Source: Prorocentrum cordatum
Taxonomy: Eukaryota > Sar > Dinophyceae > Prorocentrales > Prorocentraceae
Length of the DNA: 64,000 bases
Reading direction: 5' to 3'
Assembly: GCA_963575745.1 (NCBI GenBank)
Contig: CAUYUJ010014615.1
Span: 1,081,248 to 1,145,247, forward strand
The number at the start of each line of letters is the position of its first letter. Position 1 is the stretch's first letter. The notes below the pieces were generated by a model. It ran no database searches. It had not been told where the DNA came from and saw only the letters and a program-made list of their open reading frames with translations. The translations under genes and the position numbers were made by a program. This document shows positions 1 through 11,429 of this stretch, piece by piece.

Positions 1-384
<384 letters not shown>

Positions 385-935
385 ATTCATCCTAATCCCT
401 CCTCATCCTCCTTCTCGTCCTGCTCGTCCTCCTTCTTCCTCTGTCTTTCGCGTCTCCCTGATCGCCACTTCCGTCGTCATCATTGTCTCCGCCATCGCCG
501 TCGTCACCATGTCCTGCCGCCCGAACTGTGCTATGCCCCGCGCCGAGGCCAACGGCACTGGCGCCGCAGAGTACGCCACAGGCGCCCCAGCGGCGGCCTG
601 GCCAAGGTGACCAGACAACCATCGTCGCGGAGCAGAAGGGTCACCCAGGCAGCTTGGAGCAGCAGACGAAAGGATTACGATAACCCCCCCACTTGCGAAC
701 CTAAATATAAACTCTCGGGTGAGCAAGCGATACAAGAACCGACAGCAAACCCTCAAATACATGCAGCGGATACTACATGAGGACACGACGGCCTGACGCT
801 CACGACTAAAACGCTAAACCGAATAGCGCTCCGCGACCAGCTTAATCTCGCGATGCTGTGCCCGACCTCGCGCGCATCCAACCAGGGGTACCGTCCCTTG
901 ATACCTGCCGCGGGAGTTGTGGCAGGGAGGCATGC
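385..935. other. Unassigned stretch, no gene recognised
   Basis: A pyrimidine-rich decay zone of CCT/CGT triplets (about 385-520) is followed by mixed-composition DNA. All short open frames here are biased in composition and overlap on both strands; none resembles a known protein. Confidence 0.6.
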
Positions 936-1165
936 GAGGCCGACAACTCCCCTCGAAATCACACGCAATGTTTTTCTCGCGTCGTGGCGGTGCCGCTGGA
1001 CCTCCAATTTCAATTCTCGCGTAGAAGCTGACGGCTTATATTTTTCTTCGGACGCCGCGGGCCACATTGCGCGCGTCGCAGAACATTGAAATTGGAGGGG
1101 GGAGGGGGTTCGATGGGGGGTAGGAAAAACTTGCGCTTGATTTCGAGGAGGGTTGTATCGTCGAG
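936..1165. mobile_element. Foldback (long inverted repeat) element
   Basis: The left arm 941-1014 and right arm 1085-1160 are reverse complements over about 75 bp with a few indels. The innermost 14 bp match perfectly (CCTCCAATTTCAAT against ATTGAAATTGGAGG), and an outer block CCTCGAAATCA also matches. The roughly 70-bp loop is AT-rich. This is the form of a foldback transposon or MITE relic. No second copy is seen in the window and no target duplication is obvious. Confidence 0.65.
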
Positions 1166-1269
1166 ATTGCGAATCGGTAACGTAATCCGACGAGCAGCAG
1201 GCCCAAGGCTGCCACAAGAGGGCCTCAAGCGGGGGAATTCGAACTGTCACGTCACGCCCTCCGCCCCAA

Positions 1270-2085
1270 GATATCCCTCAAGAACGCCAGCAGGCACTCA
1301 AGAGGTCCCCCAAAGCCCCAGGAGGCCCCCAAGAGGCCTAAAGCAGGCCCCCAGGAGGCTCCCCAGAGGCCCCCGAGATGCCCAAGACACTCCCAAAACC
1401 GCCCCCAAGAGCCGAGAGGCCCCCAAATAGATCCCCAGAGGCATCCAAGTTGCCACTGACCTGCAACCCAGGCACGGTGGCAGGATATGCCGAAGGCTAC
1501 TACGCCGCCCCCTGATGGCTTGCCACAGGGGTGCCCGGCGTGCTGGACGTTCTGAAAGGTTTGTGGTCTTTAAAAGGGCTTCGGCACAGCGCGTCGGCCA
1601 CCCGGAAAAGGTGGTTGCCAAGACTTCTCCTGCTCCAGATGGCTCCAAGATGGCCTCGTAGACGGCCCGCGAGGGTCAAAGACACCTCCAAGCCCGCCGA
1701 AGAAGCCTCGCAGACGGCCCACGACTGCCCAAGAGTCCCCTGAGAGGCCTTGAAGACTGCTCAGAAGGTCTCCCAGAGGTCCTCCAGGAGGGCCCGAGGC
1801 CTCCCGACGGCCCAAGACGGCCCAAGAAGCCCCCAAGGCGCCCAAGATGGCCTTCAAGATGGCCATGGAACGCCCTGAGAAAGCCCAAAGACGGCCCAAA
1901 GGCCCTCAAGACGGGTTCCGACTACGTCAGACGTGCCAGGAACGCCCTACGTCGGCCAACGAGGCCCCCAAGAAACTCCCAAATGCCCCCAAGAGGCCCG
2001 CGGAGGCCTCCAAGAGGCCTCCAAGAGGCCCCCAGGAAGCTCCCAGGAGACCAAAAGAGTGCCCCAATTGGCTCCCGAGAAGCCT
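1270..2085. repeat. Dispersed GGCCC/CAAGA degenerate minisatellite
   Basis: Irregular 12-18 bp units around the consensus CCCAAGAGGCCCC or CCCAAGACGGCCC. The same sequence, on either strand, occurs in many other places in the window. It gives open frames of Pro/Arg/Gln or Trp/Gly/Leu type that I regard as artefacts. Confidence 0.85.
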
Positions 2086-2155
2086 CATCTTCCTTTTTCC
2101 TCCATCTCCTCTTCGTCTTCTTCTTCTTCTTCTTCTTGTTTTTCTTCTTTCTCCC
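2086..2155. repeat. CTT/CCT microsatellite
   Basis: About 70 bp of TCTTCT and CCT triplets between the GGCCC minisatellite and the linker that follows. The same order occurs near 8.6 kb. Confidence 0.85.
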
Positions 2156-2330
2156 CCACGTGTTCCCCGAAGTGTTTCCACAATGGCCAGGGGAACAGAG
2201 AGTCCGATAGATTGGCCGAGCCATGGCCACAACGTTCGGCAACATGGGCGCTTCCGAAAAGACAGGGGGCGGCGGTGCTTCGCCGTAGGCGTCGTCGATC
2301 CGACAAGCTGCACCTGCAGTAAAAAGCAAT
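2156..2330. repeat. Linker module M1, first copy
   Basis: A non-repetitive block that aligns with 8686-8800. Both contain GTTTCCA, then GGGGAACA, a GGGCG-TCC stretch and TTCGCCGT-GGC, and both end in TCGATCCG. In both copies it follows a GGCCC minisatellite and a pyrimidine triplet tract. Read on the minus strand, both copies begin RI(D/E)DA(Y/H)GE. Confidence 0.55.
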
Positions 2331-4029
2331 GTGAACCGTAGCGGTGACAGTCGCCGCATGAGTACCTCAGCAGTGACAGCTGCAAGCGTCATGATGAAGC
2401 TGGACGGCTCCCCGTCACAACAAACTGCAGACTTGCAGTAGGAACAGCGGCGGAGGGGCACAGCAAAACAGCAGGAGGCGCACGACAGCGCACACTGGGA
2501 CAATGTAGGACATCCCTCCGCGGCGTACACTTGTTGTGCAAGCGAGACAACGGGAGGATGGTGGGCAAGTAAAACGGCACAGAAAACCCAAACTTGGCCA
2601 GTCGGCCAACGAGAGAGGCAACCTGAAATTTCGACAAGGCAGCGCAAGCGATATGCCAAGGGAAGCTTGAGACCCCGATCCCCCCCTCGACACCTGCATC
2701 TGCGGCTCCTCACCGACAGAGCCTACAGGCGCACTGGGCCGCCGCGGGGTGCTTCTGAGCCAGTGAGCTCCACGGCACGGCGAAAACACACCACTGCTCC
2801 CTCAATCTCCCTCGTGCGCGCCTCTTCCACCTCAGGGCAAACGCATGAGGCTTGGAGGCAAACACAGAAACAACAACTGAGCGCCTGACTGCCAAGTGCA
2901 CCATCAAGGCTGAACTAAAACAACGTTAGACAACTACCAACATGACATCCAAATCCAAAAAGGCAACAACCGTCCCCGAACGGTCTCGATCCAGGCGCTG
3001 GGTGATCAGCGCATGCCAATTCTGCATCAACTCAAACACACCAACAAATGAGAAGAGCAACTGCCTCGTAAACTACAGACCCCAGATACGTGATAAGACA
3101 CGGGTCGTATGTCGGCATGTCCCCTTTGCCTCGGCTATTTCCAAACTCCGCGCAGTCGCTCGGACATCCAGTCAGTTGTGGTTATTCCAGTCGCCAGAGT
3201 CGCCACGGCGAGCAAGCAAGCCTCAGACCAGCACAACAAATGTTGATTAATACAATGAAGACTCGCACATCACACCGCCGTATGGCCCAGACCACTGGGA
3301 GAACAAGGCAGACGCGATTGGTGATGAGCATGGAAGGCCACTCGCAACAGGTCGCGACTCTTGGCAAGGAGTTGCAAACGTCACGAAGTAAAGCTGATAC
3401 AGACTTGCTTCCAAGAAGCGCCCCTGATCGAGTTCCTGAATGGACGTATCTCACTTTGCGTTTTCGTCTTCTAGCCCTCAGGACGTAAGTGGTTCAGGGC
3501 GCCAGCTCTTACAATCCTGTCCCTTCTCGACCATCAGGGAGGGGCTCGCCACTAGGAATCGAACAACTGTGCAGATCTTCCTCCTGCCTCCTCCATCCCC
3601 CTCTTTTCTGGGAGAGGGGAGGGAGGGAGGAACGAGAGTTGTCCTCCCCTGGAACCGCTGATCCTTACTCACCCTCTGCCATACGGCGAGGCACTGAGCG
3701 GAATGTCTTCACGCCTCTTCGAATTTTCTGAATCGAGACTGCCAGATACTCTGGAAGGGCCCCTGGCCTCTGACCTCCAGAACTCGTGGAAGTTCCTGTG
3801 CGCTCCTGAGCGCTCTTAGGACGTCCGCATGCTTTTCCCGGAACTAAGAGCAAGAGGAAACACATTGTGCTTCAAGGTCTTCGGCCCCTTTTGGGGGGAA
3901 CCTGAACTTGCCCCAGGAGCCTTCTTGTCCGCCCCCGCCCAGAGGACAACATGTAACGCAGCCCTATTGTGCGAAATGGTGTCCTTAGAGCCTGGGGTGG
4001 CTTTGTCCACGACCCAGGCACAATTTCGG
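2331..4029. other. Unassigned stretch, no gene recognised
   Basis: Mixed-composition DNA without strong repeats. Short open frames exist on both strands (for example 2942-3250 plus), but none shows a domain, a signal peptide or a composition convincingly different from random. Confidence 0.55.
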
Positions 4030-4124
4030 GATGGGCCAAAGGCCACTAGACCTGGGCCAGCACGGAAACGGAAAGAGCGCCTCAAACAACTTGACCGAAA
4101 TGACTCACACCACCGTTCGTACTG

Positions 4125-4355
4125 GGAGCCTTGGCGTTGAGAGCTTGTTACGTCACCCCTCGCTCCTGGGAGCCTTGGTGTTCAGAGATTGTTGCGTTGC
4201 CGCCCGTTCCTGAGCCTTGGCTGGGCCTTGGTGTCAGGAACTTGCCACGTCACCGCTCTCTGCTGGGAACCTTGGTCTGATCAGCTCGTTTACGTCACCG
4301 TTCGCTCTTGGGATCCTCGGTGTGAAGAGCTTTTTGCGGTACCGATCGCTCTTTA
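4125..4355 (+). repeat. 44-bp minisatellite, cluster 1
   Basis: About five diverged units of roughly 44-54 bp, each containing CTCTTGGGAGCCTTGGTG, GAGCTTGTT and GCGTCACCGCTC. The same unit recurs at 6225-6525, and one monomer is embedded at 46106-46137. Confidence 0.75.
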
Positions 4356-4399
4356 TTTGGCATCTCTGGGCCTTCTTGGGGGTCCTATTGGGGCCCTGT

Positions 4400-5408
4400 T
4401 TGGGAGCCCTTTTCCTCCGCTTCCTCCTCCGCTTCCTCCTCCGCTTCCTCCTCCTCCGCCTCCTCCGCCTCCTCCGCCTCCTCCGCCTGCTCCGCCTCCT
4501 CCGCCTCCTCCTCCTCCTCCTCCTCCTCCTCCTCCTCCTCCTCCTCCTCTTCCTCCTCCTCCTCCTCCTCCTCCTCCTCGTCCTCCTCTTCGTCCTCATT
4601 TTCCTCCTCCTCCTCCTCCTCCTCCTCCTCCTCCGCCTCCTTTTCCTCCTCCTTTTCCTCCTCATCTTCCTCCTCCTCTTCCTCCTCCCTTCCTCCTCCT
4701 CCTCCTCCTCCTCCTCCCTCCTCCTCCTCCTCCACCTCCCCCTCCTCCTCCGCCTCCTCCTCCTCCGCCTCCGCCTCCGCCTCCGCCTCCGCCTCCTCCT
4801 CCTCCTCCTCCTCCTCCTCCTCCTCCTCCGCTCCTCCTCCTCCTCCTCGTCCTCCTCCTCCTTCCTCCCTTCCTCCGCCTCCTCACCCTCCTCCTCCTCC
4901 TCCTCCTCCTCCTCCTCCTCCTCCTCCTCCTCCTCCTCTTTCTCCTCCCTCCTCCTGCTCTCCTCCTCCTCCTCCTCCTCCTCCTCCTCTTTCTCCTTCC
5001 CCTCCTCCTCCTCCTCCTCCTCCTCCTCCTCCTCCGCCTCCGCCTCCGCCTCCGCCTCCTCCTCCGCCTCCTCCTCCTCCTCGTCCTCCTCGTCCTCCTC
5101 GTCCCCCTCCTCCTCCTCCTTCTCCTCTCCTCCTCCTCCTCCTCCTCCTCCTCCTCCTCCTCTCCTCCCCCTCCTCCTCTCCTCCTCCTCCTCCTCCTCC
5201 TCTCCTCCTCCTCCTCCTCCTCCTCCGCCTCCGCCTCCGGCTCCGCCTCCGCCTCCTCCTCCTCCCCTCCTCCTCCTCCGCCTCCTCCGCCTCCTCCTCC
5301 TCCTCCTCCTCCTCCTCCTCCTCGTCCTCCTCCTCCTCCTCCTCCTCCTCCTCCTCCTCCTCCTCCTCCTCCTCCTCCTCCTCCTCCTCCTCCTCCTCCT
5401 CCTCCTGC
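4400..5408. repeat. 1-kb CCT trinucleotide array
   Basis: CCT repeats with CCG and CTT interruptions, almost purely pyrimidine on the plus strand. Open frames of more than 400 residues arise in several frames only because a CCT array contains no stop codon. Confidence 0.97.
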
Positions 5409-5990
5409 TCCTTCTTGGGCCCTCTTGGACCGTTTTGGGCCCGTTTGGGGCGCCTCTGGGGCCGTCTGGGGACGATATTTGGGGCCTCTGAGCCGTCTTG
5501 GGCCTGTATGGGTGCCCTCTTGGACCGTTTTGGGCGAATTTGGGGCGCCTCTGGGGCTGTCTTGGGACGATCGTTGGGGCCTCTTGGGCCGTCTGGGGCC
5601 CTTCAGGGAGGGAAAAGGAGAACCCGAAAAATCTGCAAAACCCGTAGGGAAATCAAGGTTCTTGGCCTCCTGAGGCCCTCTCGGGGGCCCTCTTGAGGGG
5701 CCCTCTTGGACCGCTTTGGGCCAATTTGGGGCGCCTCTGGGGCTGTCTTGGGACGATCTTTGGGGCCTCTTGGGCCGTCTGGGGCCCTTCTGGGACGGAA
5801 AAAGCGAGAACCCGAACAACCTGCAAAAACCCTAGGGAAATCAAGGTTTTTGGCCTCCTGAGGCCCTCTCGGGCGCCCTCTTGATGGCCTCTGGGGCCGT
5901 CTCGAGACTCCCTTGGACCGCCCAAGGGCCCCATCTGATACTCTCCTGGGGCCGTCTTGGGGCCCTCTTGGGCCGTCTTGGGGCCCTTGG
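5409..5990 (-). repeat. GGCCC/CTTGG minisatellite, cluster
   Basis: The reverse complement of the family at 1270-2085, with units such as GGGGCCTCTTGGGCCGTC. At least two ~150-bp sub-blocks are repeated (5460-5640 and 5700-5860); each ends with a GGGAAATCAAGGTT-type segment. Confidence 0.85.
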
Positions 5991-6224
5991 GCCGCTTCAC
6001 ATGAAAAATACAAAGAAACGGGCCATGGGAGCCGCCCGGGAACCGCTTCACTCGAAAAAGTACGAGGGAAACGGGCACTTAGACCATTGCATCCGGGCCT
6101 CGCCCCTCCCCTGGACCCCTCCCTAGAGGGCTTCGCCCCAACTCAACGTCATCACTCGTACCTTGCTCTTTCCGTCACCTGGGCCGGCACGGGAACGGAA
6201 AGAGCGCTTCAGCAACCTGCCCGA

Positions 6225-6525
6225 GATGGCACATGGCACCCTTCGCTCTTGGGAGCCTTGATGGTAAGAGCTTGTTGCGTCACCGCTCGTTCTTGGGAGC
6301 CTTGCTGGTAAGCGCGTGTTACGTCACCGCTCTCTGTTAGAAGCATTGCTGGGAAGAGCTTGTTGCGTCACCGCTCTCTGTTCAGAGTCCTCGTGCCCAG
6401 AGATGCTTACGTTGCCGCTCGCTCATGGGAGCCTTGATGGTGAGAGCTTGTTGCGTCACCGCTCGCTCTTCGGAGCCTTGCTGGTAAGCGCGTGCTACGT
6501 CACCGCTCTCAGTTGGGAGCCTTGC
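6225..6525 (+). repeat. 44-bp minisatellite, cluster 2
   Basis: Six or seven units, clearer than cluster 1. Each unit runs GTTGCGTCACCGCTCGCTC, then TTGGGAGCCTTG, then a GGTGAGAGC-type segment. Confidence 0.8.
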
Positions 6526-7228
6526 TCCTCCTCCTCCTCCTCCTCCTCTCATTATCATGTTTCTTCTCCTCCTCCTCCTCCTCCTCCTCCTCCTCCTCCT
6601 CCTCCGTCTCCTCCTCTGCCTCCTCTGCCTCCTCGTCCTCCTCTTCCTCCTCCTCCTCCTCCTCCTGGCTCCTCCTCCTCCTCCTCCTCTTCGGCCTCCT
6701 CCTCCTCCTCCTCACCCTCCTCCTCTTCCCTCCTCCTCCTCCTCCTCCTCCTCCTCCTCCTCCTCCTCCTCCTCCTCCGTCTCCTCCTCTGCCTCCTCTG
6801 CCTCCTCGTCCTCCTCTTCCTCCTCCTCCTCCTCCTGGCTCTCCTCCTCCTCTTCTCCTCCCTTCCTCCTCCTCCTCCTCCTCCCTCCTCCTCCTCCTCC
6901 TCCTCCTCCTCCTCCTCCTCCTCCTCCTCTCTCGTCCTCGTCCTTTTCCTCCACCTCCGTTTTTATCCTCTCCTCCCTCCTCCTCCTCTCCTCCTCCTCC
7001 TTCTCCTCCTCTTTCTCCGCCCTCCTCCTCCTCCTTTCCTCCTCCTCCTCTTCCTCCTCCTCGTCGTCCTCTCTCCTTCCTCCTCCTCCTCCTTCTCCTC
7101 CTCCCTTGGCCTCGTCCTCGTTCCTCCTCTTCCTCCTCCTCCTCCTCCTCTTCCTCCTCGTCCTCCTCCTCTTTGTCTTCCTCCTCCTCCTTCTCCTCCT
7201 CCTCCTCCTCCTCCTCCCTCCTCCTCCT
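6526..7228. repeat. CCT trinucleotide array
   Basis: CCT repeats with interruptions. A ~150-bp internal segment ending in CCTCCTGGCTC occurs twice (about 6580-6670 and 6755-6840), which shows local duplication inside the array. Confidence 0.95.
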
Positions 7229-7720
7229 GGGGCCCGCTTGGGAGCCTCTTGGGGCCCTCTTGGGGCTCTCTTGGGGCCATCTGGGGGCCCTCTTGGGCCG
7301 TCTTGGGGCCCTCTTGGGCCGTCTGGGGGCCCTCTTGGACCGTTTTCAACTTCTTTGGGAGGCCTCTGGGGCCCTCTTGGGACGATCTTTGGGGCCTCTT
7401 GGGCCGTCTTGAGGCCCGTCTGGGGGCCCTCTTGGACTGTTTTGGGCTCCTTTGGGGCGCCTCTGGGGCCGTCTTGGGAGGATCTTTGGGGCCTCTTGGG
7501 TCGTCTGGGGCCCTTCTGGGACTGAAAAGGGGAGAACCCGAAACACCTGCAATAACCTCAGGGAAATTATGTTTTTGGCCTCCGGAGGCCCTCTCGGAGG
7601 CTTTCTTGAGGGCCTCTGCAACCGTCTCGAGACTCTCTTGGACCGTCTGGAGGCCATCTGAAGCTCTCTTGCGGCCATCTTGGGGCCCTCTGAAGCCGTT
7701 TTGGGGCCCTCTGGCCGGTT
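7229..7720 (-). repeat. GGCCC/CTTGG minisatellite
   Basis: Same family and orientation as 5409-5990, with units such as GGGGCCCTCTTGGGCCGTCT. Confidence 0.85.
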
Positions 7721-8039
7721 CACCAGAAACAAAAACAAAGAAACAAACCATGGGAGCCGCCCAGGAGCCGCTTCATTCGAAAAAAACGAGGCGCGAGGGG
7801 AACTGGACTTTAATTCCCCCACTAGCCCCCTCCCCCAGACCCCCTCTCTATAAGAGAATCGTCCCCTGCAAAACGCCTCTCGCTCGTACCTCGCTCTTTC
7901 CGTCATCCGCCGCCCTCTGCCTCCTGTGGTATATCCACGGCTGTCGTTGGCGTGCCAATTTTTTCAATTTTCAACCTGCCCAACAATTTCCCGATGGAGC
8001 CTCGGCCGATCCAACCAACCGCACGAGAAGACCCGTGCG

Positions 8040-9430
8040 AACCATGAAGGCGCTTCAGCCGCATCCAAGACGCTCAAGATGACCTCCAGCACGGTCCCCA
8101 GGATGGCGCGAGATGGTCCAATGGCCTCTGGGACGGCCGAAGACGCCTCCAAAACGACCGTCCTAGCCTCCAAGGCTGACAAGACCATTCTAAGACGGCC
8201 CAAGATGACCTGAAGACGGCCCAAGACCGCCCCACAACGGCCACAGAGGCCTCCAAGAGAGCCCCCAGGATGCCAGAACCATGGTTTTTCTCGCTTGCTT
8301 TTCGCTCGTCTTCGCGCTCTCGCCCTGGCGTCCCGGATCCGAAGACGGCCCCAAAGGCCTCCAGGATAACTAGCCCCAACACGGCCTGCCAAGCCCCCTG
8401 AGAGGGCCCAGCAGCGGGCCGAGAGGACCCCAAAACGGCCCCAAGACAGGCCCACATACCAACGAAACTGCCCTAAAGCGCCCAAATGGGGGCCCGCGAC
8501 GGCCCAGAGGGGTCTCCAAGACGGCCGCCGAAGGCCGTAAGGCCCTTTAGAAGGCCCAAGGAGCAACCCAAAATGCATCCCAGAGGCCCACAAGACGGCC
8601 CCCAAGAGGCCCTCAAAGGCCCTCAAAGAGGCCCCACGGGGTCCAAGAGGCTCCGGTTCCTCCCTCTCCTCATCCTCGTTCTTCCTCCCACAGGTTTCCA
8701 GTGGCTGGGGGAACACGTAATCGAACAGCTTGCCCGCATGGGCGTCTCCAAAAGCAAGGGGTGGCGATGGTTCGCCGTGGGCATCTTCGATCCGCCGCCC
8801 CCGTAACCAGCCGGAAGGGTGATTGGCGTGCCAAGTGCGACAGCTGACTTCGGCCAATCCCGCTGGCAACTTGTCAACGGCTATTACAAGTAAGACCCAA
8901 TGGCTTCTCCACCCAAAATGGCCTCCAAAACGGGTTCCAGATAGCCCCTGAACGGCCCAGGTGGCCCAAAAAGAGTCCATGATGACCCCAAGAAACCTCC
9001 AATATGGCCTCAACGAAGACGGCTCTGAGAGGCCCCACCCCCCCAACAAGGCTCTGAGAGGACGTCTAGGAAGCCCCCGAAGGGCCAAAATCATTGGCTC
9101 ATTGATGTCCCATGCGAGGTTCTCAATGGTTTTCGCGTTCTCGCCTTGTCAGGCTACCGAAAATCCAAGACACGCCCCCCCAAACGGTCCCAAGACAGCC
9201 GAAGATGGTCTCAAGATGGCCCAAGAGCCCAAGAGAACGCCAAGACGGCCCAGGAGACCCCAAGGACGGCTTTAGAGAGTCGCAAGGGATCCCCTAAGAC
9301 GGCCTAGACAGGATCCCCAGGCGGTATCCGAAGGCACCCGGCGCCCCAAAGGACCCTAAGACGGCCCACAGGAGCCCCCACGTGGCCCAAGACCGCCTCA
9401 AGAGTCCCCCAAGAAGACCCGGATCGTCCG
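8040..9430 (+). repeat. GGCCC/CAAGA minisatellite flanking linker module M1
   Basis: Two arrays (about 8040-8640 and 8890-9430) of CCAAGACGGCCC-type units flank a pyrimidine tract (8650-8690) and the second copy of linker M1 (8686-8800). Diverged units are mixed with short non-repetitive interruptions. Confidence 0.75.
8686..8800. repeat. Linker module M1, second copy
   Basis: Aligns with 2156-2330 and sits in the same context. On the minus strand it encodes RIEDAHGEPSPPLAFGDA where the other copy has RIDDAYGEAPPPPVFSEA. Confidence 0.55.
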
Positions 9431-9689
9431 AACTCGCCCCAACAAAAGGCCCGAATAGCAGCTAAGGTACGGAGGCGGATGGACGCCTGAAACGTCGGCT
9501 TGCGAAAACAACTTCGCCAGATTGTCGATAAGATTGCAGGGTTGAACTTGCTGATAAAAGGGGGGACGGTCGTAATGTCGGCATGGTGGCATGAATGCGC
9601 CTGGAACAACATCAGAGACCGAGCGACCCCACTCCTGGCAACCAAGCTGGACCTAGGACACATGGAATGGTGATAACCCGGTGACCATG
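9431..9689. other. Unassigned stretch
   Basis: No repeat or gene recognised. It separates the GGCCC arrays from the 52-bp satellite. Confidence 0.5.
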
Positions 9690-10605
9690 CCACAATTTCT
9701 GGACTTGCGAAGGCTGAGATCGAGCCAGAATACTCGCTCTCCCATGCTGGAGATTGTGGTGAGAAGAACCTCTAAAGTAAGATCGAACCATAACACCACA
9801 GTGAGTCTCATTCCTGCACAGAATCGAGCCATAACACCTTGGTCGATCTCATTTCTGGATCTGGGGGGGGTGCAATCGAACCCGAATTCCATAGTGAGCA
9901 TCGTTTCTGGAGCAGACCGACCCAGAACACAACAACGAACTTCAATTCTGGATCTGCGAGGGTGAACCAGAGCCAGAACACTCGCCCCCCCGTGGAAATT
10001 CTGGTGAGAAGAATATTTGCACCGAAATCGAGCCAGATCACCATAGGGAGCCGGATTTCGAACCAAATCGAACCAGAACTCTATGGAGACTCTCATTTCT
10101 GGGTCTGGGCTGAAATCGAACCAGAACACCATAGCGAGTCTCATTTCATCGAGCCAGAACATTCCCCTCCCCCCCCCTGTGAAGATTCTAATGACATGAA
10201 GACAGAGCGCAATAGTGAATCTAACATCTGGACCAAATCGAACCAAAGCACCCTAGAGTCTCATTTCTGGATCTGGGAGGGCTGAAATCGAGCCAGAACA
10301 CCATAGTGAGCTTCATTTCTGGACAGATCGACCCACAACTAATCTGATTCCTGGAGATGCGGCAGAAGAACTCGAACCATAACACTCGGCCGGCTCGTGG
10401 AAACTCTGGCGAGAAAAGTGTGAACTGAAATCGGGCCAGAACACCATCGTGCGTCGGATTTCTGGACCACATCGAGTCAGAACACCATATAGAGAGTCGC
10501 ATGTCTGGATCTGGGAGGGCTGAGACCGAGCCACGGCACCATAGCGAGCCTCATTTCTAAACCAAGTCAGGCCAGAACACAACCATCAATCTTATTCTCT
10601 TGCAC
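9690..10605 (+). repeat. ~52-bp diverged satellite
   Basis: About 15 units built from TTTCTGGATCTGGGAGGGCT, then GAAATCGAGCCAGAACACCA, then TAGTGAGTCTCA. Some units replace the middle with a GTGGAAATTCTGGTGAGAAG variant, giving an alternating higher-order pattern. Confidence 0.8.
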
Positions 10606-10652
10606 AGGGTGTCTAGAGCTCCGACCACTTTATTTCGGCACCGCACCCCCCC

Positions 10653-10925
<273 letters not shown>

Positions 10926-11070
10926 TACCCCATCACTCGCGCCCGCCCAGTGCCCCCTCCGCCCCGACCAATTTATTTCGGCACCGCACCCCCCTTCCCC
11001 GCTCCGCCCCCTCCCCCGCGCCGTCTCCGCGCCCCCGCGCGGCTCCAGCGCCCGCCCAGTGCCCCCTCCG

Positions 11071-11170
11071 NNNNNNNNNNNNNNNNNNNNNNNNNNNNNN
11101 NNNNNNNNNNNNNNNNNNNNNNNNNNNNNNNNNNNNNNNNNNNNNNNNNNNNNNNNNNNNNNNNNNNNNN
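11071..11170. other. Assembly gap (100 N)
   Basis: Exactly 100 undetermined bases. The 23 bases left of the gap repeat a sequence at about 10941-10964, so the gap probably hides additional tandem units. Confidence 0.99.
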
Positions 11171-11429
11171 CGCGCTCGGGCCCCTGGGAATCTGGCGCGC
11201 CCGGTGCACGTGACGCACCCGTGGCGCACTTCGCGAGCGTCGCGAACCTTGCGTCTGTGTTGGTTCCCAGTGGCTGCCCGTCCGACGGCGACCTCTGCCC
11301 ATGCTGCGATTCGGGTGCAGTTTTACGTGGCGGGAGGGTGAGGGGACTGGGCGAGACAGCGTGCGGCGTTCCCGCTGAGAGCTTGATCTCTGCCCCTGCC
11401 CCCGCGGCCGCACTCACTTTCCGATGCGC

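Larger units (their letters stand above)
4030..6185 (+). repeat. Composite tandem unit, copy 1
   Basis: Ordered modules: a leader with GGAAAGAGCGC (about 4040-4110), a 44-bp minisatellite (4125-4355), a CCT array (4400-5408), a GGCCC/CTTGG minisatellite (5409-5990), and a ~195-bp non-repetitive block (5991-6185) containing CATGGGAGCCGCCC and CTTTCCGTCA. The same modules recur in the same order at 6186-7925, so this is a ~2-kb higher-order tandem duplication. Confidence 0.75.
6186..7925 (+). repeat. Composite tandem unit, copy 2
   Basis: Same module order as 4030-6185: 44-bp minisatellite (6225-6525), CCT array (6526-7228), GGCCC/CTTGG minisatellite (7229-7720), and the ~200-bp block (7721-7925) with CATGGGAGCCGCCC, TCGAAAAAA and CTTTCCGTCA. 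Array lengths differ from copy 1 while the linkers align. Confidence 0.75.

Noticed and set aside
3535-3570. GTTCGATTCC on the minus strand as a tRNA T-arm
   Set aside because: The flanking bases cannot form the T stem and no D or anticodon arm is visible.
4189-5673. Very long Pro/Leu/Ser-rich open frames
   Set aside because: They are the CCT array read in different frames; a CCT repeat cannot contain stops and the peptides have no non-repetitive core.
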